From the NCBI RefSeq assembly GCF_021556435.1, contig NZ_JAKGCU010000018.1, positions 42,395-106,394 on the forward strand: a stretch of DNA of 64,000 bases, read 5' to 3'. This document shows positions 47,261 through 56,135 of this stretch, piece after piece; position 1 is the first letter of the stretch; each line of letters opens with the position of its first letter. The position numbers and the translations under genes were made by a program. Under the pieces are notes generated by a model, which was given only the letters and a program-made list of their open reading frames with translations, made no database searches and had not been told where the DNA came from. Source of the stretch: Gordonia tangerina (GTDB lineage: Bacteria; Actinomycetota; Actinomycetes; Mycobacteriales; Mycobacteriaceae).

Positions 47261-48774
47261 CAGTACGCCCCGTCCTTCGCAAACACTGCTCTGACCGTCT
47301 TCCACAAGATCAGGGCATCTTGCATGATCGACCAGTTCTCCACATACGAGAGGTCAAGTCGCACAGACTCTTCCCACGACAGATCGGATCGACCCGAGAC
47401 CTGCCACAACCCGGTCATACCGGGTTTCACCAGCATCCGTCGCGCTACGCGCCCGTCATAGCGATCGACTTCGTCTGACAGCGGCGGCCTGGGGCCCACC
47501 AGACTCATGGTTCCACCCAGAACGTTGAACAGCTGTGGCAGCTCATCGAGGCTGTAGCGTCTAATGAAGGCCCCAACCCTGGTCACGCGCGGGTCATCGC
47601 GCATCTTGAACAGAACTCCCGACCCCTCATTGAGAGAGCGAAGGTTGTCCTTGAGCGAGTCCGCGTTCTGCACCATTGAGCGAAACTTCCACATCTCAAA
47701 CGGTTCGTTGTTAAGTCCGACTCGCGTCGCCCGGTAGAAGACAGGGCCTGGCGAATCGAGCTTGATGGCCGCAGCAAGGATCGCCAGAAGCGGACAAATC
47801 ATCAGGAGGAGCACTGCGGACCCGACACGGTCGACGACCGCTTTCCGGAAGCGGTTCGCGCCCTCGTAGCGGGGCTTGTCGATATGCAGCATGGGCAGGC
47901 CAGCGACCGGTCGCAGCATCATCCGCGGTCCAGCGATGTCGACGACGCCGGGCGACACCACCATGTCCACATCAAGGCCTTCGAGATCCCACGAAAGGCT
48001 CTGCATGGCGTGGTGTCCCAGCGCCTCTGCGGAAGTAACCGCCACGGTTGTAGCGCCGGCGTCTACGACTGACCGGCAGACGTCGTCAAAGTCGCCGAAG
48101 ACCCGCACATTCTCGTCGCGAACGGTCATCGCGGCACGGCGACCACTCTGAGTGGGGAGACAGATGCCGACGACGCGATAGCCAAGACTGGGATTGTCCA
48201 TCAGGCGTTCCATTAGTGGGATCGCCGACTTGGGTTCTCCGACGACAAGAACGTGCTCGAGGTTCTTCGCTTGCGCGCGCTGCTGCGAAAGCCGCTTGCG
48301 CCAGGCCCATCGGGACACCAGAAGGCCGAACGTACCGATCGGCAATGCAAGCGCCAGAAAACCTCTCGCAATGTTCAATCTGAAGAGCAGATCGAGCATC
48401 GCGAGGACACCAAAGACTGAGAGGCAAGCGGTGACGATTCGGCTGTACTCTTGAGACCCGGAGCCGACTACGCGACGGTCAAGGGTATGGAACGCGCGGA
48501 GGGTCAGCACCCAGGCGATACCGAGCGTGAGCGACACCAGCGCGGCCGGAGCCTGTATTGCACCGTTCGGGATGGTGGCGCTGTCGGTGCCGAAGCGCAC
48601 CACTTGCGCGACCGTGATCGCGATGGCGACCACTATCGCATCGGACCATGCGAGGCGCACAAGGTAACCGTGCATCCACGATCGTGACCGTGCAGGAGCA
48701 CGACTCACGAAGGGCAACCGCTGGATACGACTGGCATCCTCGCGAGCCCCCCCGAAGGCTCGACTGTTGACCAC
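47260..48774 (-). CDS. Polyprenyl-phosphate sugar phosphotransferase initiating glycan synthesis
   Basis: A 504-residue enzyme that transfers a sugar-1-phosphate to undecaprenyl phosphate, the first step of repeat-unit assembly. The N-terminal half has four or five membrane helices and a Rossmann-like domain (EHVLVVGEPKSAIPLMERL). The catalytic C-terminal domain has KFRSMVQNADSLKDNL, FIRRYSLDELPQLFNVL, SLVGPRPPLSDEV and VKPGMTGLWQVSGRSDL, all diagnostic for the WbaP/CpsE family. It is the first gene of the glycan block; the promoter should be in the large gap to its right. GC content here is intermediate. Confidence 0.92.
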   Translation of the reverse strand: MVNSRAFGGAREDASRIQRLPFVSRAPARSRSWMHGYLVRLAWSDAIVVAIAITVAQVVRFGTDSATIPNGAIQAPAALVSLTLGIAWVLTLRAFHTLDRRVVGSGSQEYSRIVTACLSVFGVLAMLDLLFRLNIARGFLALALPIGTFGLLVSRWAWRKRLSQQRAQAKNLEHVLVVGEPKSAIPLMERLMDNPSLGYRVVGICLPTQSGRRAAMTVRDENVRVFGDFDDVCRSVVDAGATTVAVTSAEALGHHAMQSLSWDLEGLDVDMVVSPGVVDIAGPRMMLRPVAGLPMLHIDKPRYEGANRFRKAVVDRVGSAVLLLMICPLLAILAAAIKLDSPGPVFYRATRVGLNNEPFEMWKFRSMVQNADSLKDNLRSLNEGSGVLFKMRDDPRVTRVGAFIRRYSLDELPQLFNVLGGTMSLVGPRPPLSDEVDRYDGRVARRMLVKPGMTGLWQVSGRSDLSWEESVRLDLSYVENWSIMQDALILWKTVRAVFAKDGAY

Positions 48775-48920
48775 CGCACTACCTCCCCGACTTCAAACTA
48801 GAAGAGACTGGCACCCGAAGATGAGCAACAGGTTCGTGGACAGAAATGGTTATGTCCCAGTAATTATCGGCCATTTCTTGACCTAAACGGATGCTGAGAG
48901 CGTAAGGCAGCCCAAGCACT

Positions 48921-48949
48921 TTGACAACTTGAAGAGCATGCAGCTAAAT
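48921..48949 (+). promoter_or_regulatory. Candidate rightward promoter
   Basis: TTGACA (48921-48926), 17-bp spacer, CTAAAT (48944-48949). It points into the gene-poor region, with no annotated gene for over 900 bp, so it might drive a noncoding transcript or a long leader. Match to consensus only. Confidence 0.3.
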
Positions 48950-49392
48950 CCGCTTTCTCGCTTACCGTTGAGTTACAACTATCGTTGGGTGCTACGTAGT
49001 CCACATGTTTCGACACCGCGCCAACAAGCGATGACACATAGCCGACACGTCGCGCTCATCCACACGTAATGCCATGTCAGACACCCCTTCTGTGAGCAGC
49101 GCAACGTTAAGTCGCTCGACTCCGTCGGCGACACCGCTAGAGCATATCTACGCACACCGACAACGCAACCTGCGAGGCTTGCGATTGTTCAATATCGCGA
49201 ATGTTGATGACTATCGGTACCTGAGACGTCCATTAGAAGGAGTCTCACTCTTATCGACTGCCGCAGTTTGGTCGTTACACCACCGCGCCACATCGACCGA
49301 GCGTTAAAACGTTTGGATGAATCGGTGCGCAAATTGGTTGCACTATCGTTGCACTGCGAGCCAATCCAGACGCCTGATGAGATTTGCGTCAC

Positions 49393-49404
49393 ATTTGCGC
49401 AAAT
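49393..49404. promoter_or_regulatory. 12-bp palindrome
   Basis: ATTTGCGCAAAT is a perfect palindrome, and a half-site-like TGCGCAAATT lies about 65 bp upstream (near 49326). Possible regulator site in the gene-poor region; no supporting gene identified. Confidence 0.3.
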
Positions 49405-49888
49405 GTTTACGTCCATGTAGTTCCTGCGCCACCAAGTGTCATCAGAGACTGCTCGACCACGCTGTCCGCGGAGTTGCGGCGAACACGACCAGCCAAGCCT
49501 CGAGGGTCGCGCAGCCGAGGCGGTAGACCTTGTCCCACCACCGCCCGCGTCGCATTGGCACGACTCGCCCCACCGGGGTCATCGGACAACTCGACGAGGT
49601 GCGTCACGCAAGACCCGTTCTCGCCACAGCAGCGCATGCAGGGCTTTGCCTACCCAGGTACGCAACTGCGTCGACCGGACCCTGTCGGACACCCTAGAAC
49701 AGGCCCGATTTCGTTTCTCATGTTCAGCGACATCTGAGCAGTTGAATTCCTAATCCGGATTGCCAGCCGCTAATGATTTGTGGAGACCGGCGGAGTTCCC
49801 TCCACCAATCTCACATTTCAATCACAACCCCCGTTGTAATTCCCACTCCCAGTTCGCATTTCCCACTAATAGACGCAACAATCATTCC

Positions 49889-50887
49889 ATGCGTCCAGAC
49901 CCGCAGGCGCCATCCGCTCACCTGTCTCGCCGCTCCATGCTGCGCGCGACCCTGGCCGGCACTGCCGCGCTCACCGTCGGCGCCTGCAGCTCCGATTCGA
50001 CCGGAGCGTCGGCACAAACACGTTCCTGGGGCGCCTACATCCCCAGCGTGGTGCCCGCACCGTCGCAGGAGTCGCCGATCTCCCGGCTCGCGGCCCTCGC
50101 GGAGAGCCAACCCGCCTACATTCACCGCTACGCCTTCATCGACGAGCCCGCACCCATCACCGACTTCGACATCATCGTCTCTGCGGGTGCCACTCCCCTA
50201 CTCACGCTGGAACCGGGCGTCGCCGACGGTGGTCCGAACCAGCCGCAGTACTCGCTACAACGACTCGCGAACGGCGAATTCGATGACACGTTGCAGCGCT
50301 GGGCCTTTGAACTCACCTCCTGGGGCAAACCCTTGCTGGTGCGGTTCGCCCCCAAGATGAACATGCCGTGGTATCCGTGGTCAGTCGGCGTCAACGGCAA
50401 CACTCCCGAGCTCTACCGCGCCGCCTGGTCACGCATGCGTGCCCTATTCGACATGGCCGGCACCGCCAGCATCAAGTTCGTGTGGGCGCCGTACGCATTG
50501 ACCTCCCAGGCCGGCAGCTTCGTGGAGGCCTACCCCGCCCCCTCCGAGGTCGACTACCTCGGTCTCGACGGCTACAACTGGGGCGACGTCCCCGGCCACC
50601 GGTGGACACTGCCGTCAGATCTGTTCGACCGCAGCCTCGAGATCCTCACCTCCCTCGAGGGCAACCATCCCGTCCTGTTCACCGAAGTGGCCTGCGCCGC
50701 AGCCTGGCCCGGCCGCAAGGCAACCTGGATACGGGATCTGCGCACCGTCGTCGCCCAGCATCCTCGCGTCGAAGCACTGCTCTGGTATCAGGCCGAAGAC
50801 CGCGACCGCGACTGGCGGTTCAACAGCACCGACGACAGTGTCCGCGCCTTCCGCAGCATGCTCGCCCAACTGATCAACCGCACCTGA
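49889..50887 (+). CDS. GH26-like Tat lipoprotein with substituted acid/base site
   Basis: A 332-residue exported lipoprotein. The signal has a twin-arginine motif (LSRRSMLRATLAG) and a lipobox (LTVGAC, Cys about 31). The mature part is a TIM-barrel glycosidase of the GH26 type: SWGAYIP at its start, RFAPKMNMPWYPWSVG in the middle and VLFTEVACAAAWPG near the end. In GH26 the middle motif normally reads H-E-M-N, where Glu is the acid/base; here it is P-K-M-N. The nucleophile-like Glu of FTEV is retained. It may bind, not cleave, glycan, or use another acid. ATG 49889 begins the signal peptide. It is divergent from the glycan operon. Confidence 0.75.
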   Translation: MRPDPQAPSAHLSRRSMLRATLAGTAALTVGACSSDSTGASAQTRSWGAYIPSVVPAPSQESPISRLAALAESQPAYIHRYAFIDEPAPITDFDIIVSAGATPLLTLEPGVADGGPNQPQYSLQRLANGEFDDTLQRWAFELTSWGKPLLVRFAPKMNMPWYPWSVGVNGNTPELYRAAWSRMRALFDMAGTASIKFVWAPYALTSQAGSFVEAYPAPSEVDYLGLDGYNWGDVPGHRWTLPSDLFDRSLEILTSLEGNHPVLFTEVACAAAWPGRKATWIRDLRTVVAQHPRVEALLWYQAEDRDRDWRFNSTDDSVRAFRSMLAQLINRT

Positions 50888-50921
50888 CCGGACCCGACCG
50901 CACCGACAAAGGAGTCCCCGC

Positions 50922-51520
50922 ATGCCCCGCAGAAGCCGCCGCATCGCCACAGGCTCGGCCTTGGCCGCCCTCGTCGCCGGCATGCTGGCACCGACCGCCT
51001 CCGCGGCACCCGCCGACGTCACCGTGACACCCACCGTCAGCGGCAACACCGTGGCACTGACCGTGCACAACGACTCCGCCAAACGCGTCGGCTGCGAGAT
51101 CTTCGGCGTACCCGCCGACAGCGAACTCTCGGCCGGCGACCTCGCCTTCGGCTACCAAACACCCGAACAGCTCAACGCGCTGATCGTTGCCGGCTCCAGC
51201 AAGAAGCTGACGATGCGCGTGTCGGTCGGCGATCCGCCGACACCCACCGGCTCGACGACCATTGCCGACGGCAGCTACGACATCTACTGGGGATGTCGCA
51301 CCGTCACCCTCCCACCGGTCGACCCGACCGCGGAGGAGTACTGGGGGACCACTCCCCCGTTGCCTGCGGGGGCGGCAACGGGGCCACGCCGGTACGGGTC
51401 GAGGTTCCCGGTGAGGCAGCGCCGACCAGTGCGCCCGCGCCGGAGACCACCACGCCGCCGATCGAGATGCAGAAGGTGTGTGTGTTCGGGTATTGCTTGC
51501 CGCTGCCGGCGGGTTCGTGA
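50922..51520 (+). pseudogene. Small secreted protein, frameshifted near its end
   Basis: Starts MPRRSRRIATGSALAALVAG with a signal peptide cleaved after SAAPA or nearby, followed by a beta-rich domain (VTVTPTVSGNTVALTVHND). Near 51367, in a GCGGGGGCGG run, the frame loses coding character. Moving to the -1 frame restores ATPVRVEVPGEAAPTSAPAP and IEMQKVCVFGYCLPLPAGS, ending at 51520. A single missing base is the simplest explanation; the unshifted frame runs on as Arg-rich nonsense to 51596. It lies 34 bp after the GH26-like gene and may be its partner. Function unknown. Could be a sequencing error. Confidence 0.7.
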
Positions 51521-51546
51521 GGGGTGCATAGCTGACGCGGAGCGCG

Positions 51547-52950
51547 TCACCTGCCCGGAAACCCCTGCGGTAGCGGCGCGGGATAGTCGAGCTTGAATCG
51601 CGGTCCCGGCGACTCTCCACGCAACACTGCGCTGATCCACGCTTGGGCGGGCACCCAACCGGCGGCCGCGTTGGCCACGTGCTCCGGTAGAGGCACGGTC
51701 GCGAAACGTAGGTCAGCCCCCGCCGCCCAATACTTGCGCACCACCGGTAACACCACCGTCGACGGCGGGATCAGCTCGTCCCATATGCCGTGGAACCAGA
51801 GCACGGGGGTATCGGGAATGTGCTTGTCCAGGCTCAACTCCTTCAGCAGCGGCATCACTCCGGGTGCTTTTTCCAGAGTTTTGCCCGGCTGAAAGTAGTC
51901 GCGGATCGGTCGCCACATACCGGTCATCGCGGCGGTGTACACACACCGGTCGCCGAGGTCGGCAACGATAGCCCGCCCCGCCGGTGTCAGCAGCGCGTCG
52001 GCGTCGAAGATCTTCGGATACTCGCGTGACAACGCGGCGAAGCCGAGCCACATCGTGAAGTTGCTGATTCCGGTAACTCCCGGTTGCGGGCCGGTGGCGT
52101 AGCGGGCCTGCGCCACCAGGTCTGCGGGCGCGCCGCCCATGGCGGTGCCGACTATCTTGACGTCCGGCGCGTAGGTCCGGCGGAGGCCGGCCGCCCGGAT
52201 GGAACCCGATCCGCCGCCGGAGTATCCGTAGAGTGCAAATGCTGAGTCGCGTAGGCCAAGTGTCTTGTCGTTCTTCACTGCGCGCAGACTGTCCAGCACC
52301 ATCTTGCCTTCGTCCCAGGTGCTGAACGTGTTGAACTTGCCGTCGAAGTCCGGGATGTTCACAGCGAATCCTTGTGCGAGCCAACTTGTTGCCAGCGCCG
52401 CCTCTTTGAAGGTGCCGGTCTGCAGGGTGTGTGACGGATTGCAGGATGAGTTGGTGGAGTCGATAGCCTCCTGGAATGACACGACGGGGCGAGGACTCCC
52501 CTGCCAAGGAATGCCCGGGACGATCACCGAAGTCGCCGTCACGATCGGTTCGCCGTGCGCATCCTCGGATCGGTACAACAACTGCTTGGTGTGCACCGGG
52601 AACGGGATGCCCAGCACGCGCGTCTGGACAGTCCGCGTCCGAACCACCTGACCTAGCTCGTAGGCCGAGATGTTCGGCGGGTCGCGGTACCACGGATCTT
52701 CATCCGGGGTGGGTATCGGGAGCGCGCGGTAGATGTCTGGCTCACGCGGCAGCTGAGGCAACTGATTCTGATTCGGCGGGAAGGTGTGCGGGAATGTCGG
52801 TGCCGCCTCCGCGACGGCGGCTGTGAGTGCGGCTGCGGTTACGAGCGCAGCGGTCATCAGTACCGTCACCACCCGGCGAAACGCTTTCTCCCGCAAGCCC
52901 CTACCGCGAGGACGCCTGTACCGAGCCGCATCAAAGTTTCGGTTGTTCAC
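51547..52950 (-). CDS. Secretory lipase/esterase (LIP family)
   Basis: A 467-residue secreted alpha/beta hydrolase. It has a long basic N-region and hydrophobic signal (VVTVLMTAALVTAAALTA, cleavage near AEAAP). The nucleophile elbow is GYSGGGSGS near residue 220. A catalytic Asp is likely in HGIWDELIPP near 400, and a His in LPEHVANA near 435. It resembles the secretory lipase family known from Candida and mycolata. The frame is open to GTG 52998, but GTG 52950 has a GGGGG ribosome-binding-like run and is preferred. It is divergent from a TetR gene with a palindromic operator between them, so it is probably repressed by that regulator. Confidence 0.85.
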   Translation of the reverse strand: MNNRNFDAARYRRPRGRGLREKAFRRVVTVLMTAALVTAAALTAAVAEAAPTFPHTFPPNQNQLPQLPREPDIYRALPIPTPDEDPWYRDPPNISAYELGQVVRTRTVQTRVLGIPFPVHTKQLLYRSEDAHGEPIVTATSVIVPGIPWQGSPRPVVSFQEAIDSTNSSCNPSHTLQTGTFKEAALATSWLAQGFAVNIPDFDGKFNTFSTWDEGKMVLDSLRAVKNDKTLGLRDSAFALYGYSGGGSGSIRAAGLRRTYAPDVKIVGTAMGGAPADLVAQARYATGPQPGVTGISNFTMWLGFAALSREYPKIFDADALLTPAGRAIVADLGDRCVYTAAMTGMWRPIRDYFQPGKTLEKAPGVMPLLKELSLDKHIPDTPVLWFHGIWDELIPPSTVVLPVVRKYWAAGADLRFATVPLPEHVANAAAGWVPAQAWISAVLRGESPGPRFKLDYPAPLPQGFPGR

Positions 52951-53010
52951 GCGCTGCCCCCAGTCGTTGGTGATGTAAGCCACAGCAGTACAACACACAA
53001 GCCTTTTATT

Positions 53011-53026
53011 AACAAGAGCTCTTGTT
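53011..53026. promoter_or_regulatory. 16-bp palindromic operator, TetR-type
   Basis: AACAAGAGCTCTTGTT is a perfect palindrome between the divergent lipase and TetR genes, overlapping a TTAATA-like -10 region for the lipase. Its length suits a TetR dimer; autoregulation and repression of the lipase are likely. Confidence 0.7.
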
Positions 53027-53108
53027 CGTAATTGCTTCTACACTTTCGAAGGTGACCGGAAGAGCACGAGGCGCTGCGCCGTCGTCATCAGGACGACGCA
53101 TCAGAGGT

Positions 53109-53717
53109 ATGGACGCGACCGAGCGCGCGCAACAACGCCGTGAGTTGATCCTCGACGCGGCGCTCGACTTGTTCGCCCGGGAGGGGTACGCGAACTCGTC
53201 GATAGAGGCGATCTGCCAGATGGCCTACGTCGGCAACAAGGCGTTCTACGAGCACTTCTCCACCAAGGAGGCGTGTTATCTCGAACTGCTGCAGCGCAAC
53301 ACCCACTCGATCTTCGAACGGCTCTACGCGATCCCCGACGACTCGGACGAGTCCGAGGCCGATCTCACCCGACGGTTGTTGACCAGTTTCGTCGATGCCT
53401 TGGCCGATGACCCCCGCGTCGGAGTCGTCACGTTCGGTCAGTCCGGTGGGATCTCACCCACCGTCGAGCGACAACGCCGCGCCAACCGCCGCCAAGCCGC
53501 CGACCTGGTCCGCTCGGTATGGACGCGGTTCGACGCCGCCATCACCGACGACGACAATCACCTGGCGATCGCGGCCACCGGCGGAATCTTCGACCTCATC
53601 GCCGACGCACTGGACCAGTCCGACGGTGCCTTCACCAGCGAAACCCGCACCCAACTGGCGGATGCCATGACCGACTTCATGCTCACTCTCCGAGCGGGGA
53701 TGCGCGCTTCGCGGTGA
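53109..53717 (+). CDS. TetR-family transcriptional regulator
   Basis: A 202-residue regulator. The N-terminal helix-turn-helix shows RRELILDAALDLFAREGY, SSIEAICQMAYVGNKAFYEHF and KEACYLELL, the standard TetR recognition region. The C-terminal ligand domain is helical and unassigned. The start is uncertain: ATG 53109 begins just before the fold but has AGAGG only one base upstream; GTG 53052 is an in-frame alternative, and TTG 53022 would overlap the operator. It probably controls the divergent lipase through the palindrome at 53011. Confidence 0.88.
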   Translation: MDATERAQQRRELILDAALDLFAREGYANSSIEAICQMAYVGNKAFYEHFSTKEACYLELLQRNTHSIFERLYAIPDDSDESEADLTRRLLTSFVDALADDPRVGVVTFGQSGGISPTVERQRRANRRQAADLVRSVWTRFDAAITDDDNHLAIAATGGIFDLIADALDQSDGAFTSETRTQLADAMTDFMLTLRAGMRASR

Positions 53718-53876
53718 CGTCACGCGATGGCTACGGTCCTGTGGGCTATCCGGCCTGCCGACGGCAGAGTTGCCGTTCTCAATTCGTCTGAATGACGCAA
53801 CCTGACCGATCTCCCCGTCGTCGGACGTTCGCATGCGCTAGCGTCGGGCCGCCACAGGCGACGATGGGAGAGATCG

Positions 53877-54947
53877 ATGCGGCAGCGGACCCCACGGTTC
53901 TTCACACTTCACCGAGCACTGACCGCCGCCATCCTGGGCCTCGTCCTCATCGCGACCGCGTGTGCCACGTCCGGAGAACCGCAGTCGGCGTCCGACTCCT
54001 CGACCGGGTTGTCGAACATGGAGCAGACCCAGGAGTTGGCCGGCCCGGGGACGCGGTGCGGCACGGTCACATTCGCCAGCGGCACACCCGGCAGCGTGGT
54101 GGTGCAGTCCGGAGCAATGTCGTGTACGGCTGCGGTCGCGCTCATCAACCGGTACTTCACCGATCCGTCGCTGGTGCGTCAGGGCAACACGAACTCGGCG
54201 GTGTTCGACGGATGGACATGCGTGAGCCCTACCGCGGCGGCGGCGGAGATCGCCGGATACGGAACAAAATGCGAGAGCAACGATGCGACGCTCATCGTCG
54301 TTCCGCAGGATTCTGGCGCAGGAGCTCAGACACCGAGCGGCCCAGCGTGTACCGCCGAGGCGATCAGCGCGGACCTCGGGCAGCCGATCATCGTGCCGCC
54401 ACGCTGTTACGACGGCTGGGCACACGTGACGTGGAGTGCGGTGGGTGACGGATCGGGACTGGCGCACGTCGTCGGCGGGAAGTGGGTGCTCTACACAGCC
54501 TTCCCGACCATGAAGTGCCCAGACGAGGCCCGCGACGACGGTGTCCCGGAGGCAGAGCTGGGCAACTTCACCATGTGTGCGCGGGACTCGCAGGGCGAGG
54601 CCGCAGGCGATGGTGCCGGCGACCTCGGGCTGTCGGTGCCCATCACCCGACCCGCGTGCGACGGTCTCGGCATCGTGGTGGTCTACAGCGCCACCAATCC
54701 CGGCAGTTACGCCACAGAAGTCGGCAACGCCCTCGCCGCACATCCGGGCGCGAAGTACCTGCGCACCGACGAGTCGTGTCCGTCGCTGCGCCAACAGAGC
54801 GATGAGGGCAATCCGATATACGCGGTCTACAAGCCGGCCGGCTACTCGCAGTCGGAAGTGTGCGCTGCCGTGCGGCGCGAGAACGACGACGCGTACGGGA
54901 AATGGCTCGACATGACGACCGATCCGCAGGTCATCATCAGCTGTTAG
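53877..54947 (+). CDS. Cys-rich putative lipoprotein of unknown function
   Basis: A 356-residue exported protein. The signal (ALTAAILGLVLIATAC) ends in a lipobox-like ATAC, so lipid attachment at Cys 29 is likely. The mature part has more than ten Cys residues, suggesting disulfides outside the membrane, and two segments of similar layout (TPSGPACTAEAISADLGQ and the C-terminal QSEVCAAVRRENDDAYGKW). No catalytic motif is recognised. GGGAG lies eight bases before ATG 53877. It stands alone, convergent with the Pro-rich membrane protein gene to its right. Confidence 0.72.
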   Translation: MRQRTPRFFTLHRALTAAILGLVLIATACATSGEPQSASDSSTGLSNMEQTQELAGPGTRCGTVTFASGTPGSVVVQSGAMSCTAAVALINRYFTDPSLVRQGNTNSAVFDGWTCVSPTAAAAEIAGYGTKCESNDATLIVVPQDSGAGAQTPSGPACTAEAISADLGQPIIVPPRCYDGWAHVTWSAVGDGSGLAHVVGGKWVLYTAFPTMKCPDEARDDGVPEAELGNFTMCARDSQGEAAGDGAGDLGLSVPITRPACDGLGIVVVYSATNPGSYATEVGNALAAHPGAKYLRTDESCPSLRQQSDEGNPIYAVYKPAGYSQSEVCAAVRRENDDAYGKWLDMTTDPQVIISC

Positions 54948-55019
54948 GCCGGAGTGTGAGGGCTGCAAACCGGATCGGCCTGCCGCAGAGCGCATGGAGG
55001 TGTTGGAGCTGCGATTCGG

Positions 55020-56030
55020 TCAGGCGACTGCGGCGAACGCGTCCCGGAGCCGGTCCAGCTCGGCAGACTGCATGCTGGTCACTCCGTAGACCTCGTCGAG
55101 CTTGGCCCCCTGTTCCCCAGCACACTCACCGATCCCCGCGACACGAGACATCATCTCCAGGGTGCCGATCTGGTTCTCTACCCCGTCTGGCGAAACCACT
55201 GCGACCGGCCCGATCTCGATCGGCGGACCCGTGTCGGGAATCAGTCTCAACTTGACCGCGAGCACGACTGGCCGATGTGATTCACGCTCCAGCCCGACGG
55301 TGACGATCAAACGATCCGTGGAGCCGGGCTGAACGGTGAAATCGACGCCCGCAGCCACGTTGGAGTCAGTGACACCATCTACCTCCGAGTATGGGATGCG
55401 CAACGAGTACTCGGCCGACACTCTGCTCTCCCCGCCCTGACGTCCACAATCGAGGTCCGCTGCTGATACGACTTCTGCCTCGACAGTATTGATGCGGGCG
55501 GGCAGGCCGCCGTTGTTCTTGAGCGTGATGTCGATCGGCGTCACCGTGGCCGCTGCGGGGCTCCTCAAAGAGGGGTTGGTCACGTTGTAGCGTGTTGCCG
55601 CTATCTGCTGCGGTTCTTGCATTGTGACGGCACCCAATTCCAGGTCTTCGGCGTCCGGCTCTCCCTGATTCATCTGGATCAGCGTCAACACCAAGCCGGC
55701 AATCGCGATCACCGTCGCCGCCGAGATCCACACGGGGTGCACCATCGCCCGGCGGAATCGCTTCTTCGCTGGTCCGCCAGGCATATGCTCGGGCCCGGCC
55801 GCACGCATCGGCGTCGCGGTGCGGGTGCTCGAATCCATTGCATAGTGGTGAATCGACCAACCGCCGGGGTCGCGACGCTGGTCCTCGGCAACATCGGTGA
55901 TCCAGAGCGGCCACCCAGCGGGGGGCGGCCCCCATCGCGGGTCCGGTTGCCAGCCCGGCGGCGGTGTCCACCCCGGGTGTGGGGGCGGTGGCCAGTTCGG
56001 CGGAGGGTTGTAGCGCACGATGCTCCTCAT
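55020..56030 (-). CDS. Pro/Trp-rich N-terminus, single-pass membrane protein, copy A
   Basis: A 336-residue protein. The cytoplasmic N-terminus is a Pro-Trp segment (NPPPNWPPPP, PPPGWQPDPRWGPPP) similar to DUF2510-type WxPDPxW repeats, followed by a spacer, one membrane helix (WISAATVIAIAGLVLTLIQM, about 102-121) and an extracellular beta-rich domain with IDITLKNNGGLPARI. It is paralogous to the next minus-strand gene (55-60 residues of the extracellular core align easily), so the two arose by tandem duplication. Function unknown; the extracellular part may sense or bind a ligand. Confidence 0.75.
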   Translation of the reverse strand: MRSIVRYNPPPNWPPPPHPGWTPPPGWQPDPRWGPPPAGWPLWITDVAEDQRRDPGGWSIHHYAMDSSTRTATPMRAAGPEHMPGGPAKKRFRRAMVHPVWISAATVIAIAGLVLTLIQMNQGEPDAEDLELGAVTMQEPQQIAATRYNVTNPSLRSPAAATVTPIDITLKNNGGLPARINTVEAEVVSAADLDCGRQGGESRVSAEYSLRIPYSEVDGVTDSNVAAGVDFTVQPGSTDRLIVTVGLERESHRPVVLAVKLRLIPDTGPPIEIGPVAVVSPDGVENQIGTLEMMSRVAGIGECAGEQGAKLDEVYGVTSMQSAELDRLRDAFAAVA

Positions 56031-56135
56031 CCCAGGGGTCAGCTTTGCACAAAACTCAGATGAACGAGGTGTCTGGCGCGCAGCGAGCTTGATGAGTCAG
56101 GCGCACTCTCTCGAGAGAGTCGCCGACAATCGCGA

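Larger units (their letters stand above)
48775..49888. other. Large gene-poor region upstream of the glycan operon
   Basis: 1.1 kb without a convincing gene between divergent units. The part from 48775 to 49420 is relatively AT-rich and probably holds promoters for the glycan operon and possibly for transcripts running right. It contains a TTGACA-type promoter-like sequence and a 12-bp palindrome (listed separately). The GC-rich part from 49430 to 49730 has only short overlapping frames in several phases; it may be an old gene remnant, but I cannot identify it. Confidence 0.55.

Noticed and set aside
49407..49753. Short frames in the gene-poor region, possibly a transposase remnant
   Set aside because: Several short frames overlap in different phases and none shows recognisable transposase motifs.
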